A program made the translations under genes and the position numbers. A DNA stretch of 64,000 nt. It comes from Microcebus murinus. Taxonomy: Eukaryota; Chordata; Mammalia; Primates; Cheirogaleidae. The notes beneath the pieces were generated by a model. The model saw only the letters and a program-made list of their open reading frames with translations, ran no database searches and had not been told where the DNA came from. This document shows, in pieces, positions 1-12,515 of this stretch. The stretch covers positions 68,054,501 to 68,118,500 of the forward strand of contig NC_134109.1 of the NCBI RefSeq assembly GCF_040939455.1. Direction: 5' to 3'. Each line of letters opens with the position of its first letter. Within the stretch, counting starts at the first letter, position 1.

Positions 1-80
1 GATCCTCCACCACACCTGCCAGAGGTACCTCACGGACAGGAAGCCGGAGTTTATTAACTGCCAATCCAAAATTATGGGAG
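1..80 (+). CDS. STXBP6: STXBP6 (amisyn) antepenultimate coding exon, 3' part
   Basis: The window opens inside an exon. Base 1 finishes a codon and bases 2-79 give 26 residues (ILHHTCQRYLTD..., ending CQSKIMG), followed by the first base of a Gly codon and a GTGAGT donor at 81-86. I recognise this as amisyn, roughly residues 125-150 of the usual 210, between the N-terminal PH-like domain and the C-terminal SNARE motif. Amisyn is a soluble R-SNARE-like protein that forms complexes with syntaxin and SNAP-25 and inhibits regulated exocytosis. The intron is phase 1: the split Gly codon (g + ga) is completed by the exon at 40197, so the two exons join in frame. The 5' end of this exon and the upstream exons lie outside the window. 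Recognition is from memory of the family sequence; the reading frame and splice site are seen directly. Confidence 0.95.
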
Positions 81-770
81 GTGAGTGGACATTTGTAGGA
101 CTTTAGTCATCCTGTTTCCCTAAGTTCACTTTTACATAAAAATTAGGTGTTCAGCAGCATAATTAAAGACAAAAACAAGAGAAGAATCAAAATGCTCAGA
201 GCCAGACAGCATGAGAACCATTCTAAGGAGGTTGTTGTATGTTAAATCTAGACACTGTGCTATGTTTTCACTCTTATAGAGAAGCTGGTCTTTTTAGAAG
301 AGTTACCAACTAGCTAAGATTATTCATACTATGGGAACAAACCAGTCCCTCTATTAGGAAAACCTTTTAGTTTAGTTTCTTTACTACCTTTTTTCTATAA
401 TTTCATTGCAGAACACAGTTTTCTGGGTTGCTTTTTCCTATTATTTCTCAAGATGTTTTACAAGTATTAATATAAAAATCCCAACAGATGCTATCTCTTT
501 CTTTCAAGTAACACCTCATTTATTCCTTGAATGGCATGCAGAGCTGAGTTAGGATAAGTGCTATAAGCCAGTGTTAAGGGTGAGTGGCAGCGTTGGCAAC
601 ATAATGAGAAACAGTTAGAGGGTGCTTAGCACATTTCTTTTAGGTGGCATTTCTTTATAAAAGAATTGAAACTGTGCTAAATTTATAAGAAAAGCCTTGC
701 CAACTCTGTAAGTTGTGGAAGAGCGTTTGTGTCATTGGTCTTTTCACTGAACTGTTTTCTTGGTTTTGGG

Positions 771-1073
771 AGGGTTTTTTTTTATTTTTTCGAGACAGTA
801 TCTTGCTCTGTCTCCCTGGCTACAGTGCAGTGGTGTCATCTTAGCTTACTTCAACCTCAGACTCCTGGGCTCTTACAGTGTTCCTGCCTCAGCCTCCTGA
901 GCAGCTGGGACTAGACATGCATACCACTGCACCCAGCTAATTTTTCTATTTTTTGATATAGTATCTCACTCTTGCTTAGGCTGGTCTTGAACTCCTGGCC
1001 TCAAGCAATCCTCCCATCTTGGCCTCCCTGAGTGCTAGGATTACAGGTGTTAGCCACCATGCCAGGTCTGTTC
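771..1073 (-). repeat. Alu SINE, dimeric, antisense
   Basis: The poly-T head at 771-796 is followed by the reverse complement of both Alu arms: 'gagacagtatcttgctctg', 'cctcagcctcctgagcagctggga' type sequence, then 'ggattacaggtgttagccacc'. It is clearly diverged from the consensus, like an old AluJ-type or strepsirrhine Alu. The right-arm text 'tggtgtcatcttagctta' resembles the 'gatgacacca' variant common in lemur and galago Alus. Confidence 0.9.
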
Positions 1074-2559
1074 TCTTAATTTTGAAAGACTTTTTTTTAA
1101 ATGCACCATCTTTGCCTTAATCAGATGTTAAGTGAAGATCACATTAAAAATTAAAAATTCTCCATGGGCTGTATAGATCTTTCATATAAACATGGGGGAA
1201 AATCCACTATTCTTTCTTAGCAACTAACACACACATTGTTATTTTGCTCTTAGTCTGCTAGTTGTTGTATGGAGAAGTCACTGTTCAGTTCTTCATTATT
1301 ATCCACCAAAGTGTTGACATTCCTCTTAAATAGGAAGTTCCTTACATCATAAGATCCCCAAAAGGTCTTCCTTAGGCATTGATGCAGACTCCATCATTAT
1401 AGCTTTTTTTCTATTTAATCCTAGAAAACTACAAGAGGTCATGAGTGGTGCATATTTTCTTCAAAGTGACCATATCCTGTGGTTCGAAAGTGAAAAATAT
1501 TAGACATAGATGTTTAAAGGACAGGGAATTTCAAACACTGACCTATTTGGAAAATGTAATGAGGTACAGCTCTCTATCATGTCTATGCCCCCAGTGCTCT
1601 TCAGATGACTCCTGCTTTGAAAGTCCAGTCTTAACAGACTTGGCACAAGATCGAAAGCACACCAGGCTTAGGACCACAGATGGCCGCGGTTTTAGCAAAT
1701 AGATAGTTGGCCAGGAAATCCCACATTTCCCTCATCCTTCGTTAGGTGGGGTCTGCTCTGCTAGCCTGGGATCAGGTTTGTTTCTTGATCCTGCTGTGAA
1801 ACACTTTTTCTCATCCATGTCCATATGGTCAGTAGCTTGCATGCGTAGGCATGTAAGCGCAGAGTTTTCTCTAAAAATAATGTAACATTATGAATTTGAA
1901 ATTTCCGTTGCTTTTGGAGAAAGACTCCCCTCAAACATTCTACTGCTTCATGGTCCATCCTGAGCAAAGTAGCCAGAAACAGACCCCATACCATGGGAAC
2001 TACTGCACTTGCTCAGAATGGAAATGTGGATGGAAGCAAAATGGCCACAGGCTCACTGTCCTTGCAAGAGGAACAAGGTACCTCCTTCCTGCTAAGGCTG
2101 GGGATAGCTTTGCTCGCTCTGTTCTTCCTTCTCCCCTGAAGGACTGCACTAGGCAGGCCCTCTTCTCTGCTGCCTCTAAAGCTCTCATTTCTTCTCTCAG
2201 AACAGGTCCTCTCATTCATTCATTTGCTTACTCGCAGTTCATCATAAGTATCTCCTACATGCTAGTCACTGTGCTATGTCCTAGATATGGAAAATAATTC
2301 TATATTTGGTCCCTTAATAGACCCTAATTGCCACTACCCAAACCCCAGGCTGACAGACCCCCTAATGTGTTATTCGTTCACCTTCCTGAATATCCTCAAA
2401 CCTTCCCACACAGTCTTACCCTGCTGCTTCTGTCAATCATTGATCCAGTCCTTTGGGTGTCATTCATTGCCTTATGAGCCCCAAATGATGCAGAGTTGAA
2501 ATGAGAACCCATATACCCCATATGTTAAATCATTGGTATATGTATTGGATAAAGCTAAA

Positions 2560-2740
2560 GATTGGTTTCCTGTAGTAAGAAAAAACGAGACCGAGTGCCA
2601 GAGTTGGCTTTGCCTCTTGTGATTGTGGGTGTGTTTCTCACCCTCTCTAGACCTCAGTGTTCCCAGGTGAGCCATGTGGAGGTTAGACTAGATGATATCT
2701 AAAATCGCTTTCTGCTCTATCATTTTGAAGATCTATAATT
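2560..2740 (+). repeat. MIR-like SINE fragment
   Basis: Contains the degraded MIR order: 'gttggctttgcctcttgtgatt', then 'cctctctagacctcagtgttccc' and 'gaggttagactagatgatatct'. Diverged, boundaries approximate. Confidence 0.5.
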
Positions 2741-3249
2741 CCTAAATTATAGTTTTATTGTGTAGGTTAATTGCTTCTTAACTGAAGAATCAAATAAAAG
2801 ATTTAGTGCAGTTAAATATTGACAAGTCCTGGATTCCTAAGGAAGGCAAAAAACATTTGAATTAAACATGTTGTAATTTGTTGGCAGCACATATGTCCTT
2901 AATGAATGCAGCCTGTCTTGTTTAAACAGTTTCTTATCCTCTATAACAGTTGTGCCAACACACCCTGATAAATTAGCGTGCTGATTAGTCTTCCTTTCTG
3001 CCAGTTATCACAGTTGTAAGATTTAAAGATTGAGCGATTCTGGGGTCACTACCTTCTGATCTCTTTAACTTTTAGGTACCTTCTGAATCTTTAGCAGATG
3101 AAACCTGTTCCCAATTTCATAATATATTTTGGTCTCTCCTGATAGGATGTGTGGGCCAAAAGTCCTAGACACAGTTGTTTTTCCTGCTGTAAAATAAGAT
3201 AGTTTTGTGATTTTAGAGAATTAATATTGGCATTGGTGTGCTGCCCTAC

Positions 3250-3425
3250 ACCAGGTTCTGTACATATGGTATCTAATTCAATTTTTATAGCAGCCTTTGG
3301 AAATACAATTTATTATCTCTGTTTTACAGAGAAGGAGACAGGATCAAAGAGATTATTAATAGCGTGCCAATGGTCATATAGCTAGTTAGTGGTAGAGATA
3401 AGATGCCAACACAGGCCCACTCCAC
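3250..3425 (-). repeat. MIR SINE, antisense
   Basis: The antisense MIR core is visible: 'ctgttttacagagaaggaga', then 'ggtcatatagctagttagtgg' and a final 'caggccc'. Flank 'cagcctttggaaatac' also fits. Confidence 0.65.
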
Positions 3426-3825
3426 TCTAAAAGCATCTTCCTTAGGGCCACTGAGTGGCACATTCTAGGAGACACTACTGATGTTGTCTTTGTTATGAAT
3501 GGTGCCCCCTGGAGTTTTGCAATAATCGTTGGAACTATTTTGGCTAGCACATTCCTAGGTGTTAAAAAAGGGAGGGGAGAGATGACCAGCAATTATGGAT
3601 AGTTTTAACTTTTTATAGTTTTGTTGCAGGTATATATTTAAGATAATAACTCTTAATCTATATTTTCATCCTAAGAACAATAAAATCATCAAGGACCTTT
3701 AAAATCATCTCGCTTTTTGTTATTTGTTTGTTTGTCCTTGTCCACTAGAACTTCAATAGATTAAATAGATGAAAGTATGGGGAAGATGCAACAGCCCAGG
3801 CCACCTGCAGGGTCTCTCAAGTACT

Positions 3826-4350
3826 CTGTGTCAACCTAAAATAACCAAAATGGTCAGAATCCAGTTTAAAGAGAGTTTATTCAAATGCAAGGGTTGAGGA
3901 TGAGCCCACCCAGGGAGCACGTATTCTAAAGAATGGAAGTCAATGTTCCAAAGTGTGGAAATTTGGGATGGCTTATATATACAAAGCTTAGGAAATTTTA
4001 GCAAAATTTCAGCATCTCTTTGTGTAAGGCTTAATGCATAGTTACAATGATCTGATTAGTATAGATGGTCCTTTTGTCTTGGTAAAGGTATGTTTAACAT
4101 TCCACACTATAGAAGTAATTGTCATGGGGGTCCTTGTTCAGAGTGCCTTCTGAACTGAGTTAGGTATAGGACAATAAAGGAGGCAGTTAATCTATATCAA
4201 AGATCAATTATTGGAAGGGGGAGGTCTGGTCTCTGGTCCTTCCTAGTCATTTACAGAATAAGAACAATGAGGAAGGAAGTTAAACTGTAATCTAAGCAGA
4301 ATTGCAAAACATGCTCCTTGACTCAGATCACAGTCACATCTCTCGCAAGG
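3826..4350 (-). repeat. Solitary LTR, ERV1-like, antisense
   Basis: On the minus strand the segment has an LTR layout: a U3-like stretch, then an AATAAA signal (TTTATT at 3876-3881 on +), followed within about 50 bases by a sequence ending '...ggttgaca'. No internal retroviral sequence adjoins it, so it appears to be a solo LTR. The subfamily is not identified with confidence and the ends are approximate. Confidence 0.5.
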
Positions 4351-4394
4351 CTTGAAGTGTTTTTGGAATTCCAGCAGCTCTTAAATTTTATTTA

Positions 4395-4512
4395 TTTTCA
4401 CATCTGTATCTGGCCCAATCCTGCTATTAGAAAAACTGAGGCCCAGCAATTTTGAATGACTTTCATCTGAGTCAGAGAACTGGAAACAAATCCACCTGAC
4501 TTTCTCTGTTAT
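4395..4512 (-). repeat. MIR-like SINE fragment, antisense
   Basis: Degraded antisense MIR core: 'gaaaaactgaggcccagcaa', then 'gagtcagagaactggaaacaaa' and 'cctgactttc'. Confidence 0.45.
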
Positions 4513-5884
4513 CAGTTCAACATAGGTTTATCATTTAAATACCTGCAATTTCATGCAGTTCTACTCTTATATTACATTTATTGATTATATATATCCCATA
4601 TGACCACATTTTTCTTTTTCTCTTAAGGAAAGTGAGTTACACAGAAATGAAATGGATTCTTGGGCATGTTTGAAAATCTTTCTCCAAAATGATATTTCCT
4701 TATCTCTAGAAGACAGGCAGGGAAGCTTTGATCTTCTGATGCTAGTTCGGGAAAGATCCAAGTAAAGCCTACAGGGGTACTTGAAGGTCCTCACAAACTG
4801 CAAGAGGGCAGGCGGCTCTGCTGAAGTGTGGAGGGGAGGAGTCCTTCTCATACTTTGGCAGCATCTCTGCGGAGTCTTCTCTTCTCCAGAAGTTTGGAGG
4901 ATCAGTAAGCTAGGACAACATCTTCTAGCCTTGGTCATTGTTCACCTCTGCTCTACCTCTCTTTTAGTTCATTTAACATCAGTCGCCTTTCAGAAATAGA
5001 AAGCCATTGATTTCGTTGCTAGGTCCTTAAGCTACGTAACAGCTTACACAGATGGAAGGCAGAGGCGTGGAGCCAATTCTGGCTGCTGAAATGTGAGATG
5101 GCATCATGAATGATAGGGGACCGTGAAAGTGAAGTCTCTGGTTCAAATGGGTTGGATGTACTTCTGAGATAGTAGCTCTTGTTGTAATTAGAGATGATGT
5201 TATACTGTTATATGTGGTATGACATATTTTTGTACTTCAAAGATACCTCAAAGGAGTTAATCACATGTGTAGAAACTTAGACTCCAGAGGAGAGACTTGC
5301 TTTCAGCTAATTCATTCTGAAGAGACATGGTCTGCTCCAAATAGAGCATCAGTTTAGTTAAAGGGCATGTTATATTAGGTGGAGCTCCCAAGAGAGACTT
5401 TATTGTTTTATTTTACTTCATTATACTTAGTAAAATGTGAGGAAATCCCACATGCCTCCCACACTGCTATTTTATTTACACCTACCATTCCCACTGATCA
5501 CTGTTAACCTAGAATTTATTTGCCAGCTACTGTGAACTATATAGAAAACTTTAGTGGTATTGACAACTTCTGTGTTAGAATCACAAAGTAGGTTCTTTGC
5601 AAACCTGTTTTCTTTTATAATAAGTAGTATAAATTATTTGCAGGGGGAAAAAATGACTTATTCTTCAAGGCAAGTATAAACTGAAGTATATCCTAGCCCT
5701 TTTCTTGAACTGTGAGCCCAGACACCCTGGCTAACTCATTCCATTATCTCTTATTCTTTCATCTGTTTTATAGGGTGATCCTTCAGTGGGCTCCGCCTAC
5801 TGTTGTTTGAGGCCCTGTTATGCATGTTTCCTCATCGATCCCACAAGCATTTAATCAGCGCTGCCTCTGTGTCTGGTATAGGGG

Positions 5885-6737
5885 TGAGAAGATAAGCTCA
5901 CAGTTAAGGTAGATTAATAAGAGAAAGATTTATTTACCATGCTCATAGGGAGAATCACAGAGTGATTACTCAATATCCCCATGAGATCCAGATATTTTTA
6001 TACCTACTGTTTAGGGGAGGAGAAGGGAAGATGAGGAATATAGGTAATTCTGTTTCGGGGCAATAAATAAATGGTTGCTAGGGAGGATGAATGGATATTC
6101 GGGAGAATGAATGGATGGGGGAAACAGATTGACTTGTAAATTAACCTGAGAGACAGATATTGTGTTATCTGTCAGACATCATTTTAAAGATGTGGGCCAG
6201 ATCTGGTTGCATTCTCAATTTTCTTGCCTACAATATAGTGAGATCACAGGGAAGGGAAAGGAAGTCAATGGTACTTTTCCAAGGCCCCGTTAATCTCTAA
6301 GGGCCTGAATTCAAAATACCAAGGAGTCATATTTTAGGACAAAATTTCCTGAGCTCCTTCAGAGGCACTGAGCTAACTGTGGAGATCCAACTACAGTGTA
6401 GACATCTTTGCCAACTTTACTTACCCTTGTGGGCAGACATCAGATGTAAACAGGTATAAAACATTGCCATGACAGCAAGGTGATGGCTGAGCTGCATTTT
6501 AAAATATGGTTAGCAGTTGCCAGACAGACAGACAAGGGCAGGATGAAATGAACTCTCTTTTATTGCATCAGTTAATCCAGACAGTTTTATTTCAATGTTA
6601 GCTCTGTTACAGAAAGTTCGGTACTTGTCCCTGAGGCAAAATGAATAATGAGGACAAGTGGTTTGAGGAAAAGGAAAGAGAAGTTCATCAATTTTCAGGC
6701 AAATGAGGAGGATGGCAGACTCTCATCTTAAGAACCA
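5885..6737 (-). repeat. ERV class I LTR, antisense (3' LTR of the remnant at 5.9-7.95 kb)
   Basis: Read on the minus strand this is an LTR. It starts with TG directly after a polypurine tract (6740-6752). A TATA box GTATAAAAATA lies at 5993-6003 and an AATAAA signal at 5929-5934. A short R-U5 tail follows, ending TCA at 5885. It is next to retroviral integrase sequence in the same orientation, which supports assignment to the same provirus. I have not assigned a named family. The 5' LTR is not in the window and the start is a best guess. Confidence 0.55.
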
Positions 6738-7950
6738 TTGTCCCCCCCTTTAAGCAGAAATATAAGGTTTTTAAAGGGGTTTTCAGCTTCGGGCTATTAC
6801 TGTTTATAGCTCTTGTGACCTCTGTCCAGATAATTCTACTGAGCCATATCTAGTGGTTTAAGATACTAGAAAACAAAGAACAAAAAACACTGTCCTTTCC
6901 CTTTGATTACTGGCCTCAGGCAGGAATCCAGATTTTAATTCCTCAAAAAGGGTGAAAGATTTTAAAGAGATAATACGTAAAACATTTTTCCCTTTTTCAG
7001 ACCCTTACTTCTGTCCATAGTCCCCAATATCAATTTTGCCGTTCTATATCTACGGGAGGAAGAGTGACGTAGTCATTGAGCTACTTCCCACCAAATTGGG
7101 GTGATGTTTTAGTTGGAAGGTTTGTACTTATTTATGCCATTGCTCTTTCTGGTTTGTACAAAAATAAAGGATGTAACAGATTACCAGGTGAAGAGGGCAT
7201 AAGGAACAACTACAACCATGAGGATTGACAAGGCCAAATGGAGGATACCTGATAAGAGAGATTTTACCCCACTTGGTATCTGAGACACCAGTAGGACTAT
7301 GGGTCCTTACTGTCACCTTGTGCATAATGTCTCATACAGGGCTGGGTAAGAAAGAAACCTGGGCAAAAATAACAAACTCAGCAGTGAAAATCCTCATCGA
7401 GGAGTTGTCTCTCCATCTTCCTAGGGTCCCTCCCATTTCACCAGTTGATGATTGGGTCCTTATTCTTTCCAAGCTTTAAGCAACTCTCAGTCTCCTGGTT
7501 TAAAGGGATGGAGGGATGCTTTCAACTGAGGCGGGGACCTGAAAGAGGCAAACTCGTGTATAGTGGTTAGTATTTGATTTATTTGACATATTGCGTTACT
7601 CCACTTATAGTTATGTTACCGTACTTACCTCAGGGTGCTAGGAAGGGTTTCCCATAAACTATTTCTTAGGGGCTTAACTTAGGCCCACTTCTAGGGGCTC
7701 CCCTTATCTGGAGGAGGACAAGTGGCAATACCTTATCCCACTTTAGATGAGTTTCCTGCATCAATTTTGCTATAGTTTTCTTTAAAGTATGCTTCGTTTT
7801 CTCCATTTTTCCTGAAGACTGAGGTTTCCAGGATGCATGTAATTTCCATTCTAGATATAGGGCTTTACTTAGTTGCTGAGTTACCTCCAATATAAAAGAG
7901 GCTATTTTGAAGTGCCATATATTTTCATTATCATCAAAGAGTAATTGTTA
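6738..7950 (-). pseudogene. ERV class I internal remnant with decayed integrase
   Basis: On the minus strand, 7666-7890 is open for 74 codons. It resembles the C-terminal half of a gammaretrovirus-like integrase: the PQSSGKxE motif at residues 23-30 keeps the catalytic glutamate at residue 30, and LSP follows at the end. The match extends upstream to about 7950, but the region where the catalytic DN pair should be is mutated. Downstream the frame is broken by stops within 60 bases. Only about 900 bp separates it from the polypurine tract at 6740-6752, too short for a full envelope gene, so env is deleted or absent. Gag, protease and reverse transcriptase are missing. This is a dead fossil; no product is expected. 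Confidence 0.65.
6740..6752 (-). other. Retroviral polypurine tract
   Basis: On the minus strand a run AAAGGGGGGGAC lies immediately before the LTR. This is the plus-strand primer site expected at the internal/3' LTR boundary of a provirus. It fixes the LTR start near 6737. Confidence 0.55.
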
Positions 7951-8849
7951 AGCATTGCCTTTGTATGCACAGCCCTTCAGATGATACTATAAAGCCCAGA
8001 CTTCTGAGCACTTATTAGAATTCCAGGGACACAGATGTCTCTGATGTCTCCTTCATACCAACTGGCCCTGGTTGGCCCTGCTGATTTGTATGCTAAAGGA
8101 AACCTGAATGCTTTCCCCTGGGGAGAAACAGAATCTCAGATTCAATCAAAATGTGACTTTGCATTGTACTTTTCTTCCAAACAGTGCAAGGTCAGCCCTC
8201 CATGAGGTGTGCACATATTTTACCTTGTGAGTACCCTAGGCGTAGACAAGTGTAAGGCAAGGTAACACATTATTGTTTTTTAAAAAAGCATACCTGTGCT
8301 TTCTAACCAAGTTCTTATTTTTAAAAATGTGATCAATATGGTCATTCTTAATACTGGTATATTAATATAGTGTTTTAAGTGAATCTGTAACATTTGCCAT
8401 AATTTTTACATTTTTTCCTTCTGTTTTAACATTTCCTGTAAATGAATAAAGGCTCTGTGGGGTGTGAAGCTCACACTTCTACACATGCTCTGACCAGGGG
8501 CACATTAAAATGAGTTGCTTGTTTCTGAAGAATAAAGCCCTGTGTAATTTTGTCCCCACTGCTCAAACTTCTGTATCCTTGGAGGATGTGTGCACAGACA
8601 CTCATAGTAGAGACTGTAATTCACAGACAAAGTTAAGTTGTGTTAAAAGCACCATGTTGCTGCTTGATGCCCCCATGTAGACACAGCGGTATGGAGGAGA
8701 CCAGGCTTCTTAGCTGATTCACTGCTACGACAGAGCAGTGAAACGTTTCTTACAGTTTTAAATCAAGACGAATCCATGACATAGTTCCTCTAGTGACTAT
8801 TTTTGTTGCCCTTGGAAAAAGTAACAAGATAACAAACTTCATTTATCTC

Positions 8850-8960
8850 CCACCATAGTACAAATGAGGATGATGATTCATGGGGAATTTGCCCAAGATC
8901 CCACAGCTATTAAGAGCCAGAACTGGTGTTTCACTCAAGATCTGCCACTTATTCCTCATC
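8850..8960 (-). repeat. MIR-like SINE fragment, antisense
   Basis: Antisense MIR core: 'agtacaaatgaggatgatga', then 'ccaagatcccacagctatta' and 'gagccagaactggtgtttca'. Confidence 0.55.
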
Positions 8961-9252
8961 TGTTAATTGGAGACTCTGCCTTCCAAGTTCCCTTAATAAG
9001 CACAAGTCATCTTTTCCTTATATTGATACAGTTAAGCGGAAGAGGGGATGACCCCCAATTTAACAAGATCTTTGTGAGGGCTGAATTAAAAATTATGTGT
9101 GAAAGTTCTCTGTAAATGGCTGTTAATTACATTAATCATGTGCACACACAGACTTATCACCCACCCTTTCATCACTCCATCCTCCTCACTGCAGCCAAAA
9201 CATCTTCTCCTAGACAGCATGATATTTCATTGAAGACCTGCCTTATAGACAC

Positions 9253-9905
9253 TGCAGGGGCCAAGGGAAAACTTGCCCTTTGCCCTCTGAAGTTTTGCTG
9301 GAAATCACTGATAAGAAGCAGATTGATAGGAGAAAAAAAAGTACACATTTATTAACGTGTACATGGGAGTCTTTAGAATGAAGATCTAAAAATACAGAGG
9401 AAATTGTCCATGTTCATGCTTATGCTCAACAAAGTGTGAACAGTCACGTGGAAATACAAGCACACGAGAAGGGTATAAGCTAATGCCAATAGACCGAGTG
9501 GGGAAGCTCTGCAGAGCCCATCTAGATTCTTCTTGGCCTCTCTGAGCAGCAGTCCTACCTTCTGAGTATATGGCAGGACCTTCTCTAGAATGGGGTCTTA
9601 TGACCTACAGTCAAACAAGGTAGGCCAGATAATTTCTTTATGGCCAGGTTTTACATGGAAAGAAAGGAAGGAGGGGGTGGAGTTAGAGTAATATTTTTAG
9701 TTTTTATGGCTGGCTTTGGAGAAAAGAAATTCTGGTTTCTAGGACCCACCTTGGGGAAGAAGGATTCTAATTTCTGTGGCTAGCCTCAAGGGAGAATGGG
9801 TCTGAGAGACAGAAGGGCCAGAGAAGGTTGGAGGAAAACTTTTGCTGCTGTGCCCTTTATCTTGAGGTATTGTTTTCTGAGTTCCAAGAAAACCTTTTGG
9901 AGAGA
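9253..9905 (-). repeat. ERVL/MLT2-like solo LTR, antisense
   Basis: The + strand opens 'tgcaggggccaagggaaaac' and 'tgccctctgaagttttgctgg', the reverse complement of the U5 end typical of ERVL-type LTRs. On the minus strand, AATAAA precedes it within 'gttaataaatgtg' (9348-9360 on +). No internal region is seen. The 5' end of the LTR near 9905 is approximate and the subfamily is not certain. Confidence 0.55.
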
Positions 9906-10069
9906 GAAAGGAATAAAGAATTGAAGCAAAAAAAAATGCATCAATAAAAATAATAGTACATATATTATACAATTAGAAAAGTATACAATTAGAAAAGCCC
10001 AGTTGGGAGATTTGGGGGCTTTTGTTATTGGGATCCACCCTACCCAGCGCATCAAACACAAGTGTGTTT

Positions 10070-10740
10070 ACGGTCCTGTGTGACGCACCAACATAACCAT
10101 CTGATGTCCACTGAACACTATTAGGAGCATGACATTCTGGCAGAAGTTATATTAATAAAATGTTTCTAGATATGAATCTTTTATGTATTTTTTAAATTTA
10201 GGGTGACATTACTAGTCATTATGTTTGGTAAGTACGTACTTTCTCATATTTTCTGATTCAGCCGTTCAACCTCATCTTGTTCCCAGGAGGTGAATAAAAG
10301 GTAGATGCTTTTATATTAAGCGAGAGAATTGAAGTAACTAAAATTGAAGGACTACTTTCTTAGGTTCCATCCAATTCGGTGCATGATATAAATGACTAGA
10401 AACTAAACAAAAATTGGGTCACAGATGCAATTTTTTCTTTTTCATTGCTCTTTGGCTGTAAGCTACCCAGAAATGCATGCTGTGAAACAACTGTGGGTTA
10501 TGGTGTGTCATCCTGAGCCAGGAGTGACTTTGTGCATTAAATGCTTTGGGGTCATATCTCCTCATCAAAATCTTGTACCAAACGAACACACTATAAGGGG
10601 ACTTCCAAGGTATCATTTGCTGGCTTGACAAGGATTGTGGACATATTTTGTCCACAAAGTATCTATCCCATGGTTAAATAATCCTCAACAGATGAGAGCT
10701 ATTCCTACTTTCAGAGTCAACCAGAAGACATAAATATATA
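10070..10740. other. Intronic stretch, nothing recognised
   Basis: AT-rich sequence with only short chance ORFs on both strands around 10419-10655. No repeat family, splice-bounded exon or RNA gene is recognisable by eye. Confidence 0.5.
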
Positions 10741-10759
10741 ACTTGATCTGGAGACAGGA

Positions 10760-10915
10760 GCACAAACTGGACTCACTTATCCCTCCCCTTGATGGCATCA
10801 CTCATTAGCTCTGTAACTTTGAGCTGCTTAGATACTACTCAGCCTCTCTATGCTCTTTTTTTCAGGGTAACACATACCTTGAAAGGGTGACATGAGGATT
10901 AAAGTAAATTTTAAA
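10760..10915 (+). repeat. MIR SINE, sense
   Basis: Sense MIR order: 'cattagctctgtaactttgag', 'ctactcagcctctctatgctc', 'cagggtaacacatac', then 'gaggattaaagtaaatt'. Confidence 0.6.
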
Positions 10916-10929
10916 ATATTAGGCAAAAT

Positions 10930-12380
10930 GGGATTTTTTTAAATACTAGTACATGCCTAAATATTCTATTTTAATGCAAATTGTAATGTGCATATTTATA
11001 ATATTACATGATTTCTTCCAACATATTTATCAAAAGCCTTTTCTTATGAAAGAACCAAGAAAACATTCTTGAGCTGTCCTAATCCATGTTGGCCATAAGG
11101 ATTGAAAAAATAATAGTATTTCTTTGTTCCAAGTGAGAATGAGCTGAGCTATGTCACAGATATTTCAAATATCTGGGATGCTGAGTTGTTTGCCATGGTT
11201 TATGGAATGCTGAATGTGTTGCATTTTGTGTTCGACATTTATAGAGTGCATGTGTTACTGCTGACTTACCAAAACAACGATGTTTAAAATATATCGAGTG
11301 ACACTGTGCCAGAGATCAGGGCACATAATTCAGATCTTCTGGTAGGAAAGAAAAAACCTAAAGCACATTTTCTGAACTTTACAAGAGAATGGAAATATTC
11401 TTTTTTAAACAACGTGTCCTCAGCCTAGACTATTTTCTTGAGTCCAGTTTTCTTTCAACTGCCAAAACTAGAGATACATGAATCAGAAGTAAAACCATTT
11501 AATATTGTTAGACACATGAAGTGGTAGTTTTGAAACAGACATAAAAAACATTCTGCATGATGCCCATGGTTTTAGATTTACAGGGAAAATTGTTAAAAGA
11601 ATCTGAGAGGCACAGTTTGCCAACCAATTTTTTAATGAAGGAAAGTTAAAAAAAACAAAAAACTATATTCAGTATCGCCATAATTTCACTTAAAAAAAGT
11701 TTAATAATAAAAAGGACATAATCTTTGGAAATAAAGTGACTGCTTCTTAAGTTGAAAAGATTTACCTTTATGAAAAATTTAATTCACTGTCCTTATTTGT
11801 ATTATGTCACAGCGGCCAATAAAAATTCCACCAACAGCTGGCATTTAAAAGCTGTTGCTCTGTTGTAACATAGAAACATCAAGACCTAAAGCTTACATGG
11901 AATTTTAGAGAAGTTGTAAATTCTCAAGAACAATAACTGGTTCTAAAAGTGGTCCTTTGGGAAATTCATCCCCACCTCTGGGGAGACCACTCAGAGTACC
12001 CAATTTGTGGACAGCAGATCAGAATATAATCCTCAAGGTTGAAGGCTATATAGTTCTGTTTCTTACCCAGGATAGGGGTAAGGAAGTTGGTACCTGAGAA
12101 ACTACATAGGAATATAAGATTTCTAAAACCTTTAATGAAAGAGTGAATCAAATGGCTTTTTAAAAAGAAATTTTCACATTATATCCTAAACTTGTAAAAC
12201 TTTCAACCTTTTTTCTGATCATTAAAATAAGGTTAAATCACTAGATTTAGCATAGGTAGTTGTTTGAAATTTGGACATTGATGTAAATCTGAAGGTGGGG
12301 ACTTCATATTTATAAGAGCAAATGTTCCTTACCTTTCTGCCTGCAATATGCCCACCTAAGATTGGGTTTGTTGCAAGAAA
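10930..12380. other. AT-rich intronic stretch, nothing recognised
   Basis: Strongly AT-rich with homopolymer runs. I can name no repeat family and see no exon. The minus-strand ORFs at 11966-12151 and 12222-12428 have no recognisable content. Confidence 0.45.
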
Positions 12381-12392
12381 CAAGGGCATTAA

Positions 12393-12515
12393 GGTTGCCA
12401 GATTTGGCAAATTAAAAATACAGGACATAATGCATGGAACATACTTATACTAAAAAATGATCCATTATTTACCTGAAATTCAAATTTTATTGGATGTTCT
12501 TTTTATCTGGCAACC
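12393..12515. mobile_element. Palindromic MITE-like DNA transposon fossil
   Basis: The ends are inverted repeats: 'ggttgccagatttggcaaa' on the left and 'tttatctggcaacc' on the right. The centre includes 'acttatactaaaaaatgatcc', so most of the 123 bp can fold on itself. The sequence resembles an old mammalian palindromic MITE whose consensus carries gttgccagattt ends (MER53-like). The family name is from memory and tentative. Confidence 0.55.

Noticed and set aside
1890..2297. 135-codon + strand ORF with overlapping minus-strand ORFs
   Set aside because: No recognisable domain, no splice context, lies deep in an intron, and amino acid content looks random.
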